This document shows positions 10,640 through 22,700 of a stretch of DNA of 64,000 bases, piece by piece; the stretch's first letter is position 1, and each line of letters begins with the position of its first letter. This DNA is from Semisulcospira habei. Taxonomy: Eukaryota; Mollusca; Gastropoda; Semisulcospiridae. The stretch lies in contig BTPG01000004.1 of assembly GCA_036245525.1 (NCBI GenBank), forward strand, positions 235,883,973 to 235,947,972, given 5' to 3'. Made by a program: the position numbers and the translations under genes. The notes below the pieces were generated by a model. It was not told the DNA's origin, did no database searches, and was given only the letters and a program-made list of their open reading frames with translations.

Positions 10640-12300
10640 TTTGTGAGCTCGATCCAGTGCCTACCACTTTGTTGTACAACTGTTTGGATAGTTTACTGCC
10701 GTATGTTACTCACATTGTCAATGCTTCGCTTGCATCTGGTGTTTTCCCTTCAATGTATAAAAGTGCTGTTGTGAAACCCCTACTGAAAAAAACCCTCATT
10801 AGATCACAACGACCTTAAGAATTATAGACCTGTCTCAAACCTACCGTTTCTGTCAAAGGTGATCGAAAAGATTGTGCTTTCACAACTTTTGGATCACCTG
10901 GCCTTGAACAATCTTATGGATCCATTTCAGTCAGCCTACAGATGTTGTCACAGTACTGAAACAGCACTTCTCAGAATCATGAATGACTTGTTACTTGCTC
11001 TGGATGATGGTAAGGTGTCAGTGCTCGCTTTACTTGATCTTTCTAGCGCGTTCGACACAATCGACCACACTACCCTGATTAATCGTCTCCAGCTTGTTTT
11101 CGGCATTGATGGCACTGCCCTGTCTTGGTTCCACTCTTACATTACTGAGCGATCACAGACTGTGTCTGTCGATGGGCATGTCTCTGCACCTGCCAGCCTC
11201 CGTTTTGGGGTCCCACAAGGCTCAGTATTAGGCCCAGTGCTTTTCCTACTGTATGTACAGCCTTTGTCCAGCATTATTGCTGGACACTGTTTCACATCAC
11301 GCATACAGTGATACACAGCTTTATAAGTTAGGTAGTGTGAGTCAGGTCAACGAAATCATCCAGAGCGTGTCACTTTGCATTCTTGATGTGAGGCTGGGAT
11401 GTCAGAAAACAAGCTCAAACTAAATGAAGGAAAAACGGAAGCCATGCTCATTGCATCACCCAGAATGTCTTCTTCTACCGCTTTGCCTCAGCATATCATG
11501 ATTGAGAACACGACCGTCAGCTTCTCTCAGTCAGTGAAGAACCTGGGTGTTGCAATTGAGCAGGACTTGTCAATGGATAAACAGGTGATAAACATTTGCA
11601 GGGCAGCCTATTTGGAGATGCGTCGTATTAGCTCTATTAGACAGTTCCTTACCTCAGAGGCTACAAAAACTCTGGTTTGTTCATTTGTTCTGTCTCGCAT
11701 TGACTATGCCAACTCACTCGTATCTGGATGCCCACAGTATCTATTTGATCGGCTCCAGAGAGTCCAAAATTCAGCCGCACGTCTGGTCATGAAAGCGAAA
11801 AGGTCAGACCATGTGTCCCCCATCCTGCACGCTCTCCACTGGTTGCCAGTGAAGGAGAGAGTCAAGCACAAAATCTTGTCCATTTGTCATGTTTCTCTTT
11901 CTGGCACTGGACCCAGTTATCTCTCAGAGCTCCTTCACTGTTATATCCCTTCGAGGCAATTGCGCAGTTCGTCTGACAAAATGCTTCGTATTCCTACAGT
12001 AAGGACTAAAGGATTTGGGCAGAGATCTTTTTCTTACCAGGGTCCATCAGCCTGGAATGATCTTCCTAAATCATTGAGACACAGCGAGTCTAGTGCCAGT
12101 TTTAAACACAGTCTTAAAACCCATCTTTTCCCACTTTATCAGTGTTCATGTATTTAGTCATAATTTTGTTCTTTTGTGTAATTGTACATGTGGCTTTGTC
12201 ACTTTTTGTATAATATTTGTATGTTCTGTTCATATGTACGGCGCCTAGAGCATCTTGCCATGTATTGGCGCCTTATAAATCTTCCTTATTATTATTATTT
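10640..12300 (+). mobile_element. 5'-truncated L2/CR1-type LINE with AT-rich tail
   Basis: Degraded RT sequence (see the pseudogene entry) is followed by a short 3' UTR. The UTR ends ggcgcctagagc...ttggcgccttataaat and then a (TTA)n-like tail at about 12,275-12,300, as in L2/CR1-type elements. The 5' end is truncated inside the RT domain. Confidence 0.8.
10642..12157 (+). pseudogene. L2/CR1-type reverse transcriptase, frameshifted
   Basis: Three reading-frame blocks (to about 10,818; 10,830-11,311; 11,399-12,157) make one RT. Visible motifs are KNYRPVSNLPFLSKV, the A box LDLSSAFDTIDH, the B box FGVPQGSVLGPVLF, a C box decayed to AYSDTQLY in place of YADDTQLY, and LNEGKTEAM. The C-terminal L2/CR1 signature follows (RIDYANSL, LQRVQNSAARLV, LHWLPVKERV, FSYQGPSAWNDLP). 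At least two frame changes and the damaged catalytic box make it inactive. Confidence 0.85.
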
Positions 12301-13365
12301 ATTTTGTTAGTTTTGCATGTGACTATGATTGTGCTAGCAGCCGTGACCTATATCCATATTTAGCCACATTATACAGTGGTAAACAATGGTGGACTTTCAG
12401 TACGGAAACTGAGCCCATTACATCCTCAGGCGCCAATCTATTCTGGCACTACCCTTGAACTTACAGTCATATTTATTAAAATTTCACCGATGGTCTGAGT
12501 GACTAAGGCGCCCACTCTGTTTGCTTTTTGCTCACACTTTCTTTGTTTCTGGCGACATCTGAATGAAACTTCAGGTATTCCTCACACATGTATATCTCCA
12601 TGACCATAACAAGACACTGAATAAGTTGTAAACAAACACAAACAACGTGAATATCCTGAGCCTCTGGACGTGCGTGACTAAGGCGCCCATACTATTATAG
12701 AGGCCTTGAGGTTACGACCCTAAGTGCCTTAGGCGCCCATACAATAACTGTAGCATTTGCGGTCAGTGTCTGCAGCTCATGATGTAACTGAGATGCGTTG
12801 GACATCGTGCAGTCTATGGTGCAATGATCTGTTTATTCGGCCGGCCGTACACACGCGAGTGACACAACTTGGGAATATATTGTGGACCTCGCTTATAAAC
12901 GTAAACAAAAATCCGCATTTTATGATTAAACATATCAGCCTGACGCAGTTTGCTATATGCAAACAGGTGTTTTTAGTTAGAACGAAATGCGGCGTTAAGC
13001 ATTGCTGGCTAAACTCTGTCGGGAATAATGAATAGTTTACATAAACGTTGATCAACACAAAAATATTTTGGAACACTGAACACGGCCAAGGGCGGTGATG
13101 GAAAGAGTCGATTAGCTGTCGTAACCTACGGCCGATAAGCAAAGACAGAGGGTCACGGTAACTGTTATATTATCATGATCTTTTATCCCGGGCTTTCCTT
13201 CCAACACATCATCTGTTAGATAAGTTGCTTCTAACACAGGAGGTCTTTCATAAGGGTGGTTGCTTGGTCAGGTTCTGCTGTACGTACACTCAACTGTTTA
13301 TTGAAAATCAGACAAAACCAGCACATAATTAATTAGTTTATTTATCAAGCTAAACACCATGGAAG
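12300..13365. other. No gene recognised
   Basis: A unique-looking stretch. The motif aaggcgccca occurs three times (about 12,508, 12,682 and, as ttaggcgccca, 12,730). No domain-bearing frame is seen. Confidence 0.5.
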
Positions 13366-13369
13366 CATA

Positions 13370-13608
13370 ACAACACAATATAGTCCTTTGAGGACTCTCG
13401 CAGAGCTAACCTTAAGGACAAGCGGCTCAGAAGAAAAAACAGAGCTGTCGTAACTCAGAACCCTGAACAGACCTTCCCCTGCAGCCACTGCGGTCGTACC
13501 TGCCTGTCCCGGATTGGCCTCCGCAGCCACGAAAATGCCTGCAGACGACGTGGGCAAGCCCTATAGAATCTTCGTTCGCGAAGTCAAGCCAAGAGATATC
13601 AACTTAAC
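13370..13608 (+). mobile_element. LINE 3'-end fragment, same family as 1265-2850
   Basis: It encodes the final part of the RT C-terminus including the C2H2 finger (CSHCGRTCLSRIGLRSH) and ends cgaagtcaagccaagagat. Orientation is opposite to the copies at 1265 and 41,056. Confidence 0.85.
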
Positions 13609-13701
13609 CCAGATCAGACCGAGGCTAAAAGCTTCAAATTTGTACACTGCCGCACGCAAACTACATTATAGTACTTACAGATAAGGATACAGACCAATGG
13701 C

Positions 13702-13778
13702 TTTAGTTCAAGGGTGGTGCCAGAATAGCTCTAGGCGTCAAGCTGTTCTGGCACCACCCTTGAACTATTTTAGTCAAA
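13702..13778. mobile_element. Palindromic MITE copy 1
   Basis: Inverted arms gttcaagggtggtgccag / ctggcaccacccttgaac flank a short loop. About 85 bp of left flank is also shared, inverted, with the copy at 18,501, so the hairpin is the core of a longer element. Confidence 0.85.
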
Positions 13779-13779
13779 C

Positions 13780-14830
13780 ATATTTGACACACTGGTGTAT
13801 TCCGAATGATAAGGGTTAAAGACATATATGGTGTACACATACGTAAGTCGTGAATAGTCCTGATGTGTACTTCATTTGAATCATAGCTAAATGGAAGCAT
13901 GGACAGCACATCTGGACGACGGGAGGTAGATGAAATCGTAAGACAAGAAACTCACGTTGCCTTCAGAAAATGACCCTGAAATGTACACCATTTGGACCGA
14001 GGTAGATGAAATCACTAGATTGTGTGATTCGAGGCTGTTCGGATTACAGTGCAAACATTTGAAATGACTGAAAATTGTCCGTGCCCCATGATCCATGGCC
14101 AGCAAGAGACTTAGATTCTCATGAGCCCCTGCGTCTGCACCAGTACAGTATGGCGTGCACAGGGGCTGATGGGAATTGACGCCGCTTGCAGATGGTACAA
14201 GTTGGCTGAAGGACTGCGTCGTCTGATGAGAATTGACGCCGCTTGCAGATGGAACAAGTTGGCTGAAGGACTGTGTCGTCTGAACCAAAAAGCTAAAACA
14301 GGATTTTGAAAAAGCTGAATCGGTCTCCAGAACTGAAGACTGTCGACTGTCACCCATTTGGTAAGGTCCAAAATAACAGCTCCACACACACGTATGTAGG
14401 CAATGGCTTCCGTTCACGTCTGGACAAAATCTACTGACATTTCCTTTTGTCTGGCATTTATCAAATAATGTGTGCTGGACTGTGATTTTGGACCTTACGG
14501 TTCTGAGCTGCAAGGTCTGAAATCACAGACCGGCATACGCAAACCACAAAGTCCAGAATCACGCCCCAGTTTTAAGGGAGTCAATGGATCGCCTCCCTTG
14601 TCACAAACCGCGAGGCAACAGGGCAGACTTCCAGGTCTTTCCGAGCGCTGAGATCGTATTTTGAGCAAAATGAACTGAACACAACTAGGCAACAGGCTGT
14701 TTACCTTGTTCTGTCACAAGGTCAAGATCAAGACGCCAGTTGCAGCGCTGTTTGATGGGGACGGTTGGAACAGTCACTCCCCACGCTTCAGTTTCCCCTC
14801 TGGGGAGGCCAGGCTGCCATGTTTCAGGGC
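13780..14830. other. Non-coding stretch with 60-bp duplication and decayed repeat
   Basis: A 60-bp duplication (attgacgccgcttgcagatgg...) lies at about 14,174-14,290. The segment ggaccttacgg...aaatcacagaccggcat near 14,485-14,540 is also seen in part at 16,436-16,520 and at about 31,850-31,915, suggesting an old dispersed repeat. No gene. Confidence 0.5.
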
Positions 14831-14912
14831 TATCATCCCATTTAAACCCAAAGTCACATTTCCTAAATTTCGGAGGCGTCATCTAGCGACTGTGTACCAG
14901 TTCCAGGGGTTT

Positions 14913-15008
14913 GATCGACCATGATAATTCAAGGGTAGTGCCAGATGAGCTTGGCGCCGACAGGCACCAAGCTAATCTGACACTACCCTTGAATTATCAT
15001 GGTCGATC
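14913..15008. mobile_element. Palindromic MITE copy 2
   Basis: Extended palindrome from gatcgaccatgataattcaa to its inverse ttgaattatcatggtcgatc. The left flank (about 14,834 on) matches the outer arm of other full-length copies. Confidence 0.9.
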
Positions 15009-15061
15009 CATCTCCTGCTGTAGTGTGTTGCTGCTAAAGGGCATAATGTCATATGTTGTGA

Positions 15062-15310
15062 CATGTAGTGTCCCGCAAATTATGTGACGGTGACCATTTC
15101 AACATCACCCGGCAGGCTTTGCAGTGGAACCCCCAGGGAAAGAGATGGGTCGGTCGCCCCAAGACCACCTGTGAAGAGGAAATGAAGAGCTGCAATCTGT
15201 CTTGGGGTGAACTGAAAAAGGCTGCCCAGAATCGAGTGCGCTGGAGGACTGTTGCAGAGGCCCTTTGTTCCACGAGGAATCCAAGGAAGCAAGCAAGCAA
15301 GACCATTTGA
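15062..15310 (+). mobile_element. RTE-type LINE 3'-end fragment
   Basis: An 80-codon frame reads like the C-terminus of RTE-type reverse transcriptases: ALQWNPQGKRWVGRPKTT, then WGELKKAAQNRVRWRTVAEALCS. An (ATA)n-like stretch follows at about 15,320. Upstream RT is absent. Confidence 0.8.
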
Positions 15311-15406
15311 GGATTACTTAATAATAATAATATAGTATTTATATGGCGCATTTCTCATAGAACTGAACCCAACAAGCACGCTCACGTGAATGACGTGCAT
15401 TCCCTC

Positions 15407-16021
15407 AAGCATGTTCTTAATTAAACGAACTTTAGTTCGCGAACTCTGATGAACCAGAGTTCACGATCTTGGACGAACCAGGTTGGTTCTTAATTGGACG
15501 ATCTAAAGATACTGTGAACCTAGTTCAAAGTAGTTCACGAACCTCGGCAAACCATAGTTCACTGTCAGAAAAGGTTCACTCAGCGTGTTGAGCAAACCAA
15601 GGCAAACCTTTTCTCTGATTGGTCAAAACTTTTACCCTCTTCTGCGTTGGTGATAAGAAGATAGTCACCAATTTAAACAACTATGGTGGACGGCGATATT
15701 TCACTTGTGCGAAGAACAAGATCTATTTTTATTGATTTGTGGGAGGCGGAATGCTGTTTGTGGGATCGCTACTGCAATGAGTACAAAAACAAAAATCGTC
15801 CAAATCACGAAATGGCATAGCGGCAGCCATTTTGAACACCTTCGCAGACAGTCAGTACGCTGAATCAAGCACTTCAGTTAAGAAATAGAACCATGGCAAA
15901 CCTGGTTTGCTGAAGTTCGCCTAGGTTCATTCAACCTCAATTAAGAAACAAACCAAAAGATCGCCGATCTTCTCCGATCTAGGTTTGCCGATCAAAAGTT
16001 TGTTTAATCAAGAACATGCTT
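15407..16021. mobile_element. 615-bp element with terminal inverted repeats
   Basis: The left end aagcatgttcttaattaaac pairs with the right end as its inverse (gtttaatcaagaacatgctt) with few mismatches, and similarity extends for about 30 bp. The inner sequence is full of short gttcgcgaac-like palindromes. No coding frame, so it is non-autonomous. Confidence 0.75.
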
Positions 16022-16139
16022 AACACACTGTACATAAACACAGAACATTCATGTGGTGCTAAGGGCAAGCTCAAGCGAGCTACTGAAATTTTTGAAATTT
16101 AAATCGTTTTTAATATTTTTGAAATTTGATTAAGTGGAC

Positions 16140-16325
16140 TGAAATTAATACCGAATTCGTGCCGGAGGAAAGAGCCGGAGTACCCGGAGAAAGAATCCCT
16201 GACGGTCCGCCCGAATTAATGGTGACACTTACTAGAGGAGAAAAGGCGGACGCCGGAACCTGGTATCAAACTTCGCACCTCTTGCATTGGTAGCAGGCGC
16301 TTTTACCACTGCACCACGGACCGCC
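16140..16325 (-). mobile_element. tRNA-derived SINE
   Basis: Read on the minus strand, the head at 16,325 begins GGCGGTCCGTGGTGCAGTGG, an A-box-like promoter. A B box GTTTGATACC follows at 16,262-16,271. The tRNA cloverleaf is not convincing, so this is a SINE head rather than a tRNA gene. Confidence 0.65.
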
Positions 16326-16616
16326 CCAGATCTTTTGAGTGTCTTTGGTGACAAACATGGGGCTTTGGGCTTTTGCATCATGTAACACGCCTTTACACCA
16401 TCATCCAGCAAGTTACATGTGCTGGTCTGTGTTTTTGGACCTTACGGATTTCAGCCCGTAAGATCGGAAATGACATACCGGCACACCCCAGCCACGCAGT
16501 CTGACATCAGAGCCCAGTACACCATGATGGTATGGGCAGGTGTGAACGCAGGACTGATCATGTCGCCCAAATAGCACCCACAAACAAAATCTGGTGCACA
16601 ACACACAAAAAATGCA

Positions 16617-16776
16617 TCAGCTGGCAGGCATGTAGTTGGGGTCTAGGTAGTTGTAGTCACCCGACATAAACCTCATGTAGTCTTGGTCTTGCAGTTTTCG
16701 TGACGATCTGAACGCTTGCTTCACGGGCCGAATCCGGTGACTGGAGTTGTGTAGCTTGGTCTCGAAGGTCCCCAGG
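16617..16776 (-). CDS. ZZZ3: ZZZ3 last coding exon
   Basis: Acceptor tttcag precedes 16,776, and the frame continues from the ZZ exon (phase 2). It ends [13 protein letters not shown] and TGA at 16,619-16,617, matching the conserved ZZZ3 C-terminus. Confidence 0.92.
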
Positions 16777-19700
16777 CTGAAACGAGGAAACAGAAGCAAG
16801 TCTATCTTAAAATTCCTCAGCTACCGTAGAACCCGATTTCAGCAACTGCATTTATTTTTTATTTATTTATTTTTAAATTCATTTATTTATTTATTTATTT
16901 TTATTTATTTATTTATTATTATTATTTTATTTTATTTTATTTATTTTTTTTTTTTGGGGGGGGGGGTCGTCTCAAGACAGGTGCTCTCTCACAAGAAGTC
17001 TTGAAAGGCTAAGGTGTCATGTCACTGACATGGTGGTCTTTAATGACAGGTGACTCTCATAAAGGGACGGTTACTCAAAACAGGTTCTGCTGTATTGAAC
17101 AGAGCTTATCACTAACCCAAAAACTAGGCCACCCACACCAAGTTGACACATTCAGTGAAGCGCAGAGCCCAGAAAGGGCAGAGAGAGCATTATGGCCGAG
17201 CGACTCCAGTGGGGCAGGTCCTGAAGTGTTCGCTGAGAAAGGTAGGGGCGGTCTCACAACTCTGACCCTTTACTTTGCTAGATTAACCCCTTTCACACCA
17301 AGATTAGCTTGGCATCTGATGGTGCCAAGCTAACCTGGCACTACCCTTGAATTATCATGGTCGATCCATCTCCTGCTGTAGTGAGTCAGGGCTACATGAA
17401 ATAACTCATCAAGCCCCGAGGACAAAATGATCCCATCCTCCGAGGTCAATGTCACAGTTCCAGGGACAGATCGACCATGATAGTTCAAGGGTGGTGTCGG
17501 AATAGCTTGGCGCCTACAGGCGCCAAGCTATTCCGACACCACCCTTGAACTATCATGGTCAATCTACAGGGCTTTATGGGTCGATCCATCCAGCCTTGAT
17601 AGTCATAAAATACAGATCAACTGTGACAGTTTAAGGGTAGTGCCAGAATATACTGCCACCTCCAGCACACATGGATCTCAAACTCACTTGTCTGCGCAGG
17701 CGTCACAGAAGTCGAGAGACATCTCTTGTGGGCAGTCAACACAATGCCACCTGGTGCCAACAATCGGCTCACACCTACATTTGTCACACTGTCAACCGCA
17801 AGCAAAACAGAAAATTACATCAAAACTCCTGTCATACCAAATGTGTAAAATAAATGAATCGAGCAAGAAAAACATAAAAAAAGAAAAACAGAAGTCTTAC
17901 TATCAGGTATCTTTGTACCAAGTTTGGGTTTGAAGTTGTGAATAGTATTTGATAAAAAAAAAGACCTTTCTAAACATACCAATTTCAGTGACCTCCCTTA
18001 AAGGTCAAGGTCACAGGGGATGAGGAAATAGGTAAAAAAAAAAAATTGCCCTATTTTGACAAAACTGTTTTTTTCTCAAATACTATTCACAACTTCAAAC
18101 CCAAACTTGGTATAAAGATACCCGATGATAAGACTTTTTGTATGCATACTAATTTAGTTGACCCATCAAAAAATGTCAAGGGTCACAAGAGCTCAGGAAA
18201 TAAATCAAAAATAGCCACATTTTGACAAAAGATCTTGTCACAAAATATCCTTGGGCAAAGTTTGAATACTGCGGCTTGAATAGCCTCTGAGAAAATGCCA
18301 ACATAAAAGTTTACTAATGGACAACGGCCGGATGACCACTGGCCCAAAACATACACACTTTTGCTTCGCAGGTGAGCCAAAATAGACATTTTGGAATTAC
18401 AGCAGAACCTATCTTGAACAACCAACTTTTATGCTGGAAAAACTGGTCCTAATCCTTTTCATTCGGAATACACCACTGTCTGAAAGAAGTCTGACTAAAA
18501 TAGTTCAAGGGTAGTGCCAGAATAGCTTGGCGCCTCTAGGCGCCAAGCTATTCTGGCACCACCCTTGAACTAAAGCCATTGGTCTATATCTTATCTGTAA
18601 GTACTATAATGTAGCTTGCATATGGCAGTGTACAAGTTTGCAGCTTTTAGCCTCAGTTTGATATGGACTAATGACAGGTGATCTCTCAAGAGAAGACTTG
18701 GAGGGAAACAGTGTCGCCTGTCATAAAAGACTCAACAGCCATCTAAATGATGGTCTCCAATCTCTCATTATGGGTGATCGCTCAAAACAGGTACTGCAAC
18801 TGAAAGTACACACTGTACCTTGTAGTCTGTATGCTGTCTTGAAACTAATGGTATACACTGTACCTTGTAGTCTGTATGCTGTATTGGCACTAACAGTATA
18901 CACTGTACCTTGTAGTCTGTATGCTGTATTGAAACTAACAGTATACACTGTACCTTGTAGTCTGTATGCTGTATTGAAAATAACAGTATACACTGTACCT
19001 TGTAGTCTGTATGCTGTATTGGAACTAACAGTATACACTGTACATTGCAGTCTTATGCTGTATTGAAACTAACAGTATACACTGTACCTTGTAGTCTGTA
19101 TTGGCACTAACAGTATACACTGTACCTTGTAGTCTGTATGCTGTATTGGCACTAACAGTATACACTGTACCTTGTAGTCTGTATGCTGTATTAAAACTAA
19201 CAGTATACACTGTACCTTGTAGTCTGTATTGGCACTAACAGTATACACTGTACCTTGTAGTCTGTATTGGCACTAACAGTATACACTGTACCTTGTAGTC
19301 TGTATGCTGTCTTGAAAATAACAGTATACACTGTACCTTGTAGTCTGTATTGGCACTAACAGTATACACTGTACCTTGTAGTCTGTATTGGCACTAACAG
19401 TATACACTGTACCTTGCAGTCTTATGCTGTCTTGAAACTAACAGTACACACTGTACCTTGTAGTCTGTATGCTGTCTTAAAACTAACAGTATACACTGTA
19501 CCTTGTAGTCTGTATTGGCACTAACAGTATACACTGTACCTTGTACTCTGTATTGGCACTAACAGTATACACTGTACCTTGCAGTCTTATGCTGTCTTGA
19601 AACTAACAGTACACACTGTACCTTGTAGTCTGTATGCTGTCTTGAAACTAACAGTATACACTGTACCTTGTAGTCTGTATTGGCACTAACAGTATACACT

Positions 19701-22700
19701 GTACCTTGTAGTCTGTATGCTGTATTGGCACTAACAGTATACACTGTACCTTGCAGTCTGTACGCTGTATTGAAACTAACAGCATACACTATACGTTGTA
19801 GTCTGTATTGGCACTAACAGTATACACTGTACCTTGTAGTCTGAATGCTGTATTGAAACTAACAGTATACACTGTACCTTGCAGTCTTATGCTGTATTGA
19901 AACTAACAGTATACACTGTACCTTGTAGTCTGTATGCTGTATTGGAACTAACAGTATACACTGTACATTGCAGTCTTATGCTGTATTGAAACTAACAGTA
20001 TACACTGTACCTTGTAGTCTGTATTGGCACTAACAGTATACACTGTACCTTGTAGTCTGTATGCTGTATTGGCACTAACAGTATACACTGTACCTTGTAG
20101 TCTGTATGCTGTATTAAAACTAACAGTATACACTGTACCTTGTAGTCTGTATTGGCACTAACAGTATACACTGTACCTTGTAGTCTGTATTGGCACTAAC
20201 AGTATACACTGTACCTTGTAGTCTGTATGCTGTCTTGAAAATAACAGTATACACTGTACCTTGTAGTCTGTATTGGCACTAACAGTATACACTGTACCTT
20301 GTAGTCTGTATTGGCACTAACAGTATACACTGTACCTTGCAGTCTTATGCTGTCTTGAAACTAACAGTACACACTGTACCTTGTAGTCTGTATGCTGTCT
20401 TAAAACTAACAGTATACACTGTACCTTGTAGTCTGTATTGGCACTAACAGTATACACTGTACCTTGTACTCTGTATTGGCACTAACAGTATACACTGTAC
20501 CTTGCAGTCTTATGCTGTCTTGAAACTAACAGTACACACTGTACCTTGTAGTCTGTATGCTGTCTTGAAACTAACAGTATACACTGTACCTTGTAGTCTG
20601 TATTGGCACTAACAGTATACACTGTACCTTGTAGTCTGTATGCTGTATTGGCACTAACAGTATACACTGTACCTTGCAGTCTGTACGCTGTATTGAAACT
20701 AACAGCATACACTATACGTTGTAGTCTGTATTGGCACTAACAGTATACACTGTACCTTGTAGTCTGTATGCCGTCTTGAAACTAACAGTATACACTATAC
20801 CTTGTAGTCTGTATTGGCACTAACAGTATACACTGTACCTTGTAGTCTGTATGCTGTATTCAAACTAAAGTATACACTGTACCTTGTAGTCTGTATTGGC
20901 ACTAACAGTATACACTGTACCTTGTAGTCTGTATGCTGTATTCAAACTAAAGTATACACTGTACCTTGTAGTCTATATTGGCACTAACAGTATACACTGT
21001 ACCTTGTAGTCTGTATGCTGTCTTGAAACTAATGGTATACACTGTACCTTGTAGTCTGTATTGGCACTAACAGTATACACTGTACCTTGTAGTCTGTATG
21101 CTGTATTCAAACTAAAGTATACACTGTACCTTGTAGTCTATATTGGCACTAACAGTATACACTGTACCTTGTAGTCTGTATGCTGTCTTGAAACTAATGG
21201 TATACACCGTACCTTGTAGTCTGTATTGGCACTAACAGTATACACTGTACCTTGTAGTCTGTATGCTGTATTAAAACTAACAGTATACACTGTACCTTGT
21301 AGTCTGTATGCTGTATTGGCACTAACAGTATACACTGTACCTTGTAGTCTGTATGCTGTATTGAAACTAACAGTATACACTGTACCTTGTAGTCTGTATT
21401 GGCACTAACAGTATACACTGTACCTTGTAGTCTGTATGCTGTCTTGAAACTAACAGTATACACTATACCTTGTAGTCTGTATTGGCACTAACAGTATACA
21501 CTGTACCTTGTAGTCTGCATGCTGTATTGGCACTAACAGTATACACTGTACCTTGTAGTCTGTATGCTGTATTAAAACTAACAGTATACACTGTACCTTG
21601 TAGTCTGTATGTTGTATTAAAACAGTATACACTGTACCTTGTAGTCTGTATGCTGTCTTGAAACTAACAGTATACACTGTACTTTGTAGTCTGTATGCTG
21701 TATTAAAACTAACAGTATACACTGTACCTTGTAGTCTGTATGCTGTCTTGAAACTAACAGTATACACTGTACCTTGTAGTCTGTATGCTGTCTTGAAACT
21801 AACAGTATGCACTGTACCTAGTAGTCTGTATGCTGTATTCAAACTAAAGTATACACTGTACATTGTAGTCTGTATTGGCACTAACAGTATACACTGTACC
21901 TTGTAGTCTGTATGCTGTATTGAAACTAACAGTATACACTGTACCTTGTAGTCTGTATTGGCACTAACAGTATACACTGTACCTTGTAGTCTGTATGCTG
22001 TATTGAAACTAACAGTATACACTGTAACTTGTAGTCTGTATGCTGTATTGAAACTAACAGTATACACTGTACCTTGTAGTCTGTATGCTGTCTTGAAACT
22101 AACAGTATACACTGTACCTTGTAGTCTGTATGCTGTCTTGAAACTAACAGTATACACTGTACCTTGTAGTCTGTATGCTGTATTGAAACTAACAGTATAC
22201 ACTGTACCTTGTAGTCTGTATGCTGTCTTGAAACTAACAGTATACATGGTACCTTGTAGTCTGTATGCTGTGGGCCGCCGTCAGATGGCCTTAGTCGCCT
22301 GCTTGGCGTTAAACCCAAATAACTAACTGTATGCAGTCTTGAAACTAACAGTATACACTGTATCTTGTAGTCTGTATGCTGTATTCAAACTAACAGTATA
22401 CACTGTACCTTGCAGTCTAATGCTGTCTTGAAACTAACAGTATACACTGCACCTTGTAGTCTGTATTGGCACTAACAGCATACACTGTACCTTGTAGTCT
22501 GTATGCTGTCTTGAAACTAATGGTATACACCGTACCTTGTAGTCTGTATTGGCACTAACAGTATACACTGTACCTTGTAGTCTGTATGCTGTATTGAAAC
22601 TAACAGTATACACCGTACCTTGTAGTCTGTACTGGCACTAACAGTATACACTCTACCTTGTAGTCTGTATGCTGTCTTGAAACTAATGGAATACACCGTA

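Noticed and set aside
16140..16325. Possible functional tRNA genes here and at 42,338-42,455
   Set aside because: A and B boxes are present but no proper cloverleaf or acceptor stem is visible. Both continue into non-tRNA sequence as SINEs do.
21450..22247. 265-codon repetitive frame in the 45-bp array
   Set aside because: 45 is a multiple of three, so frames stay open. Its sequence is the array read through copies of an exon tail and intron.
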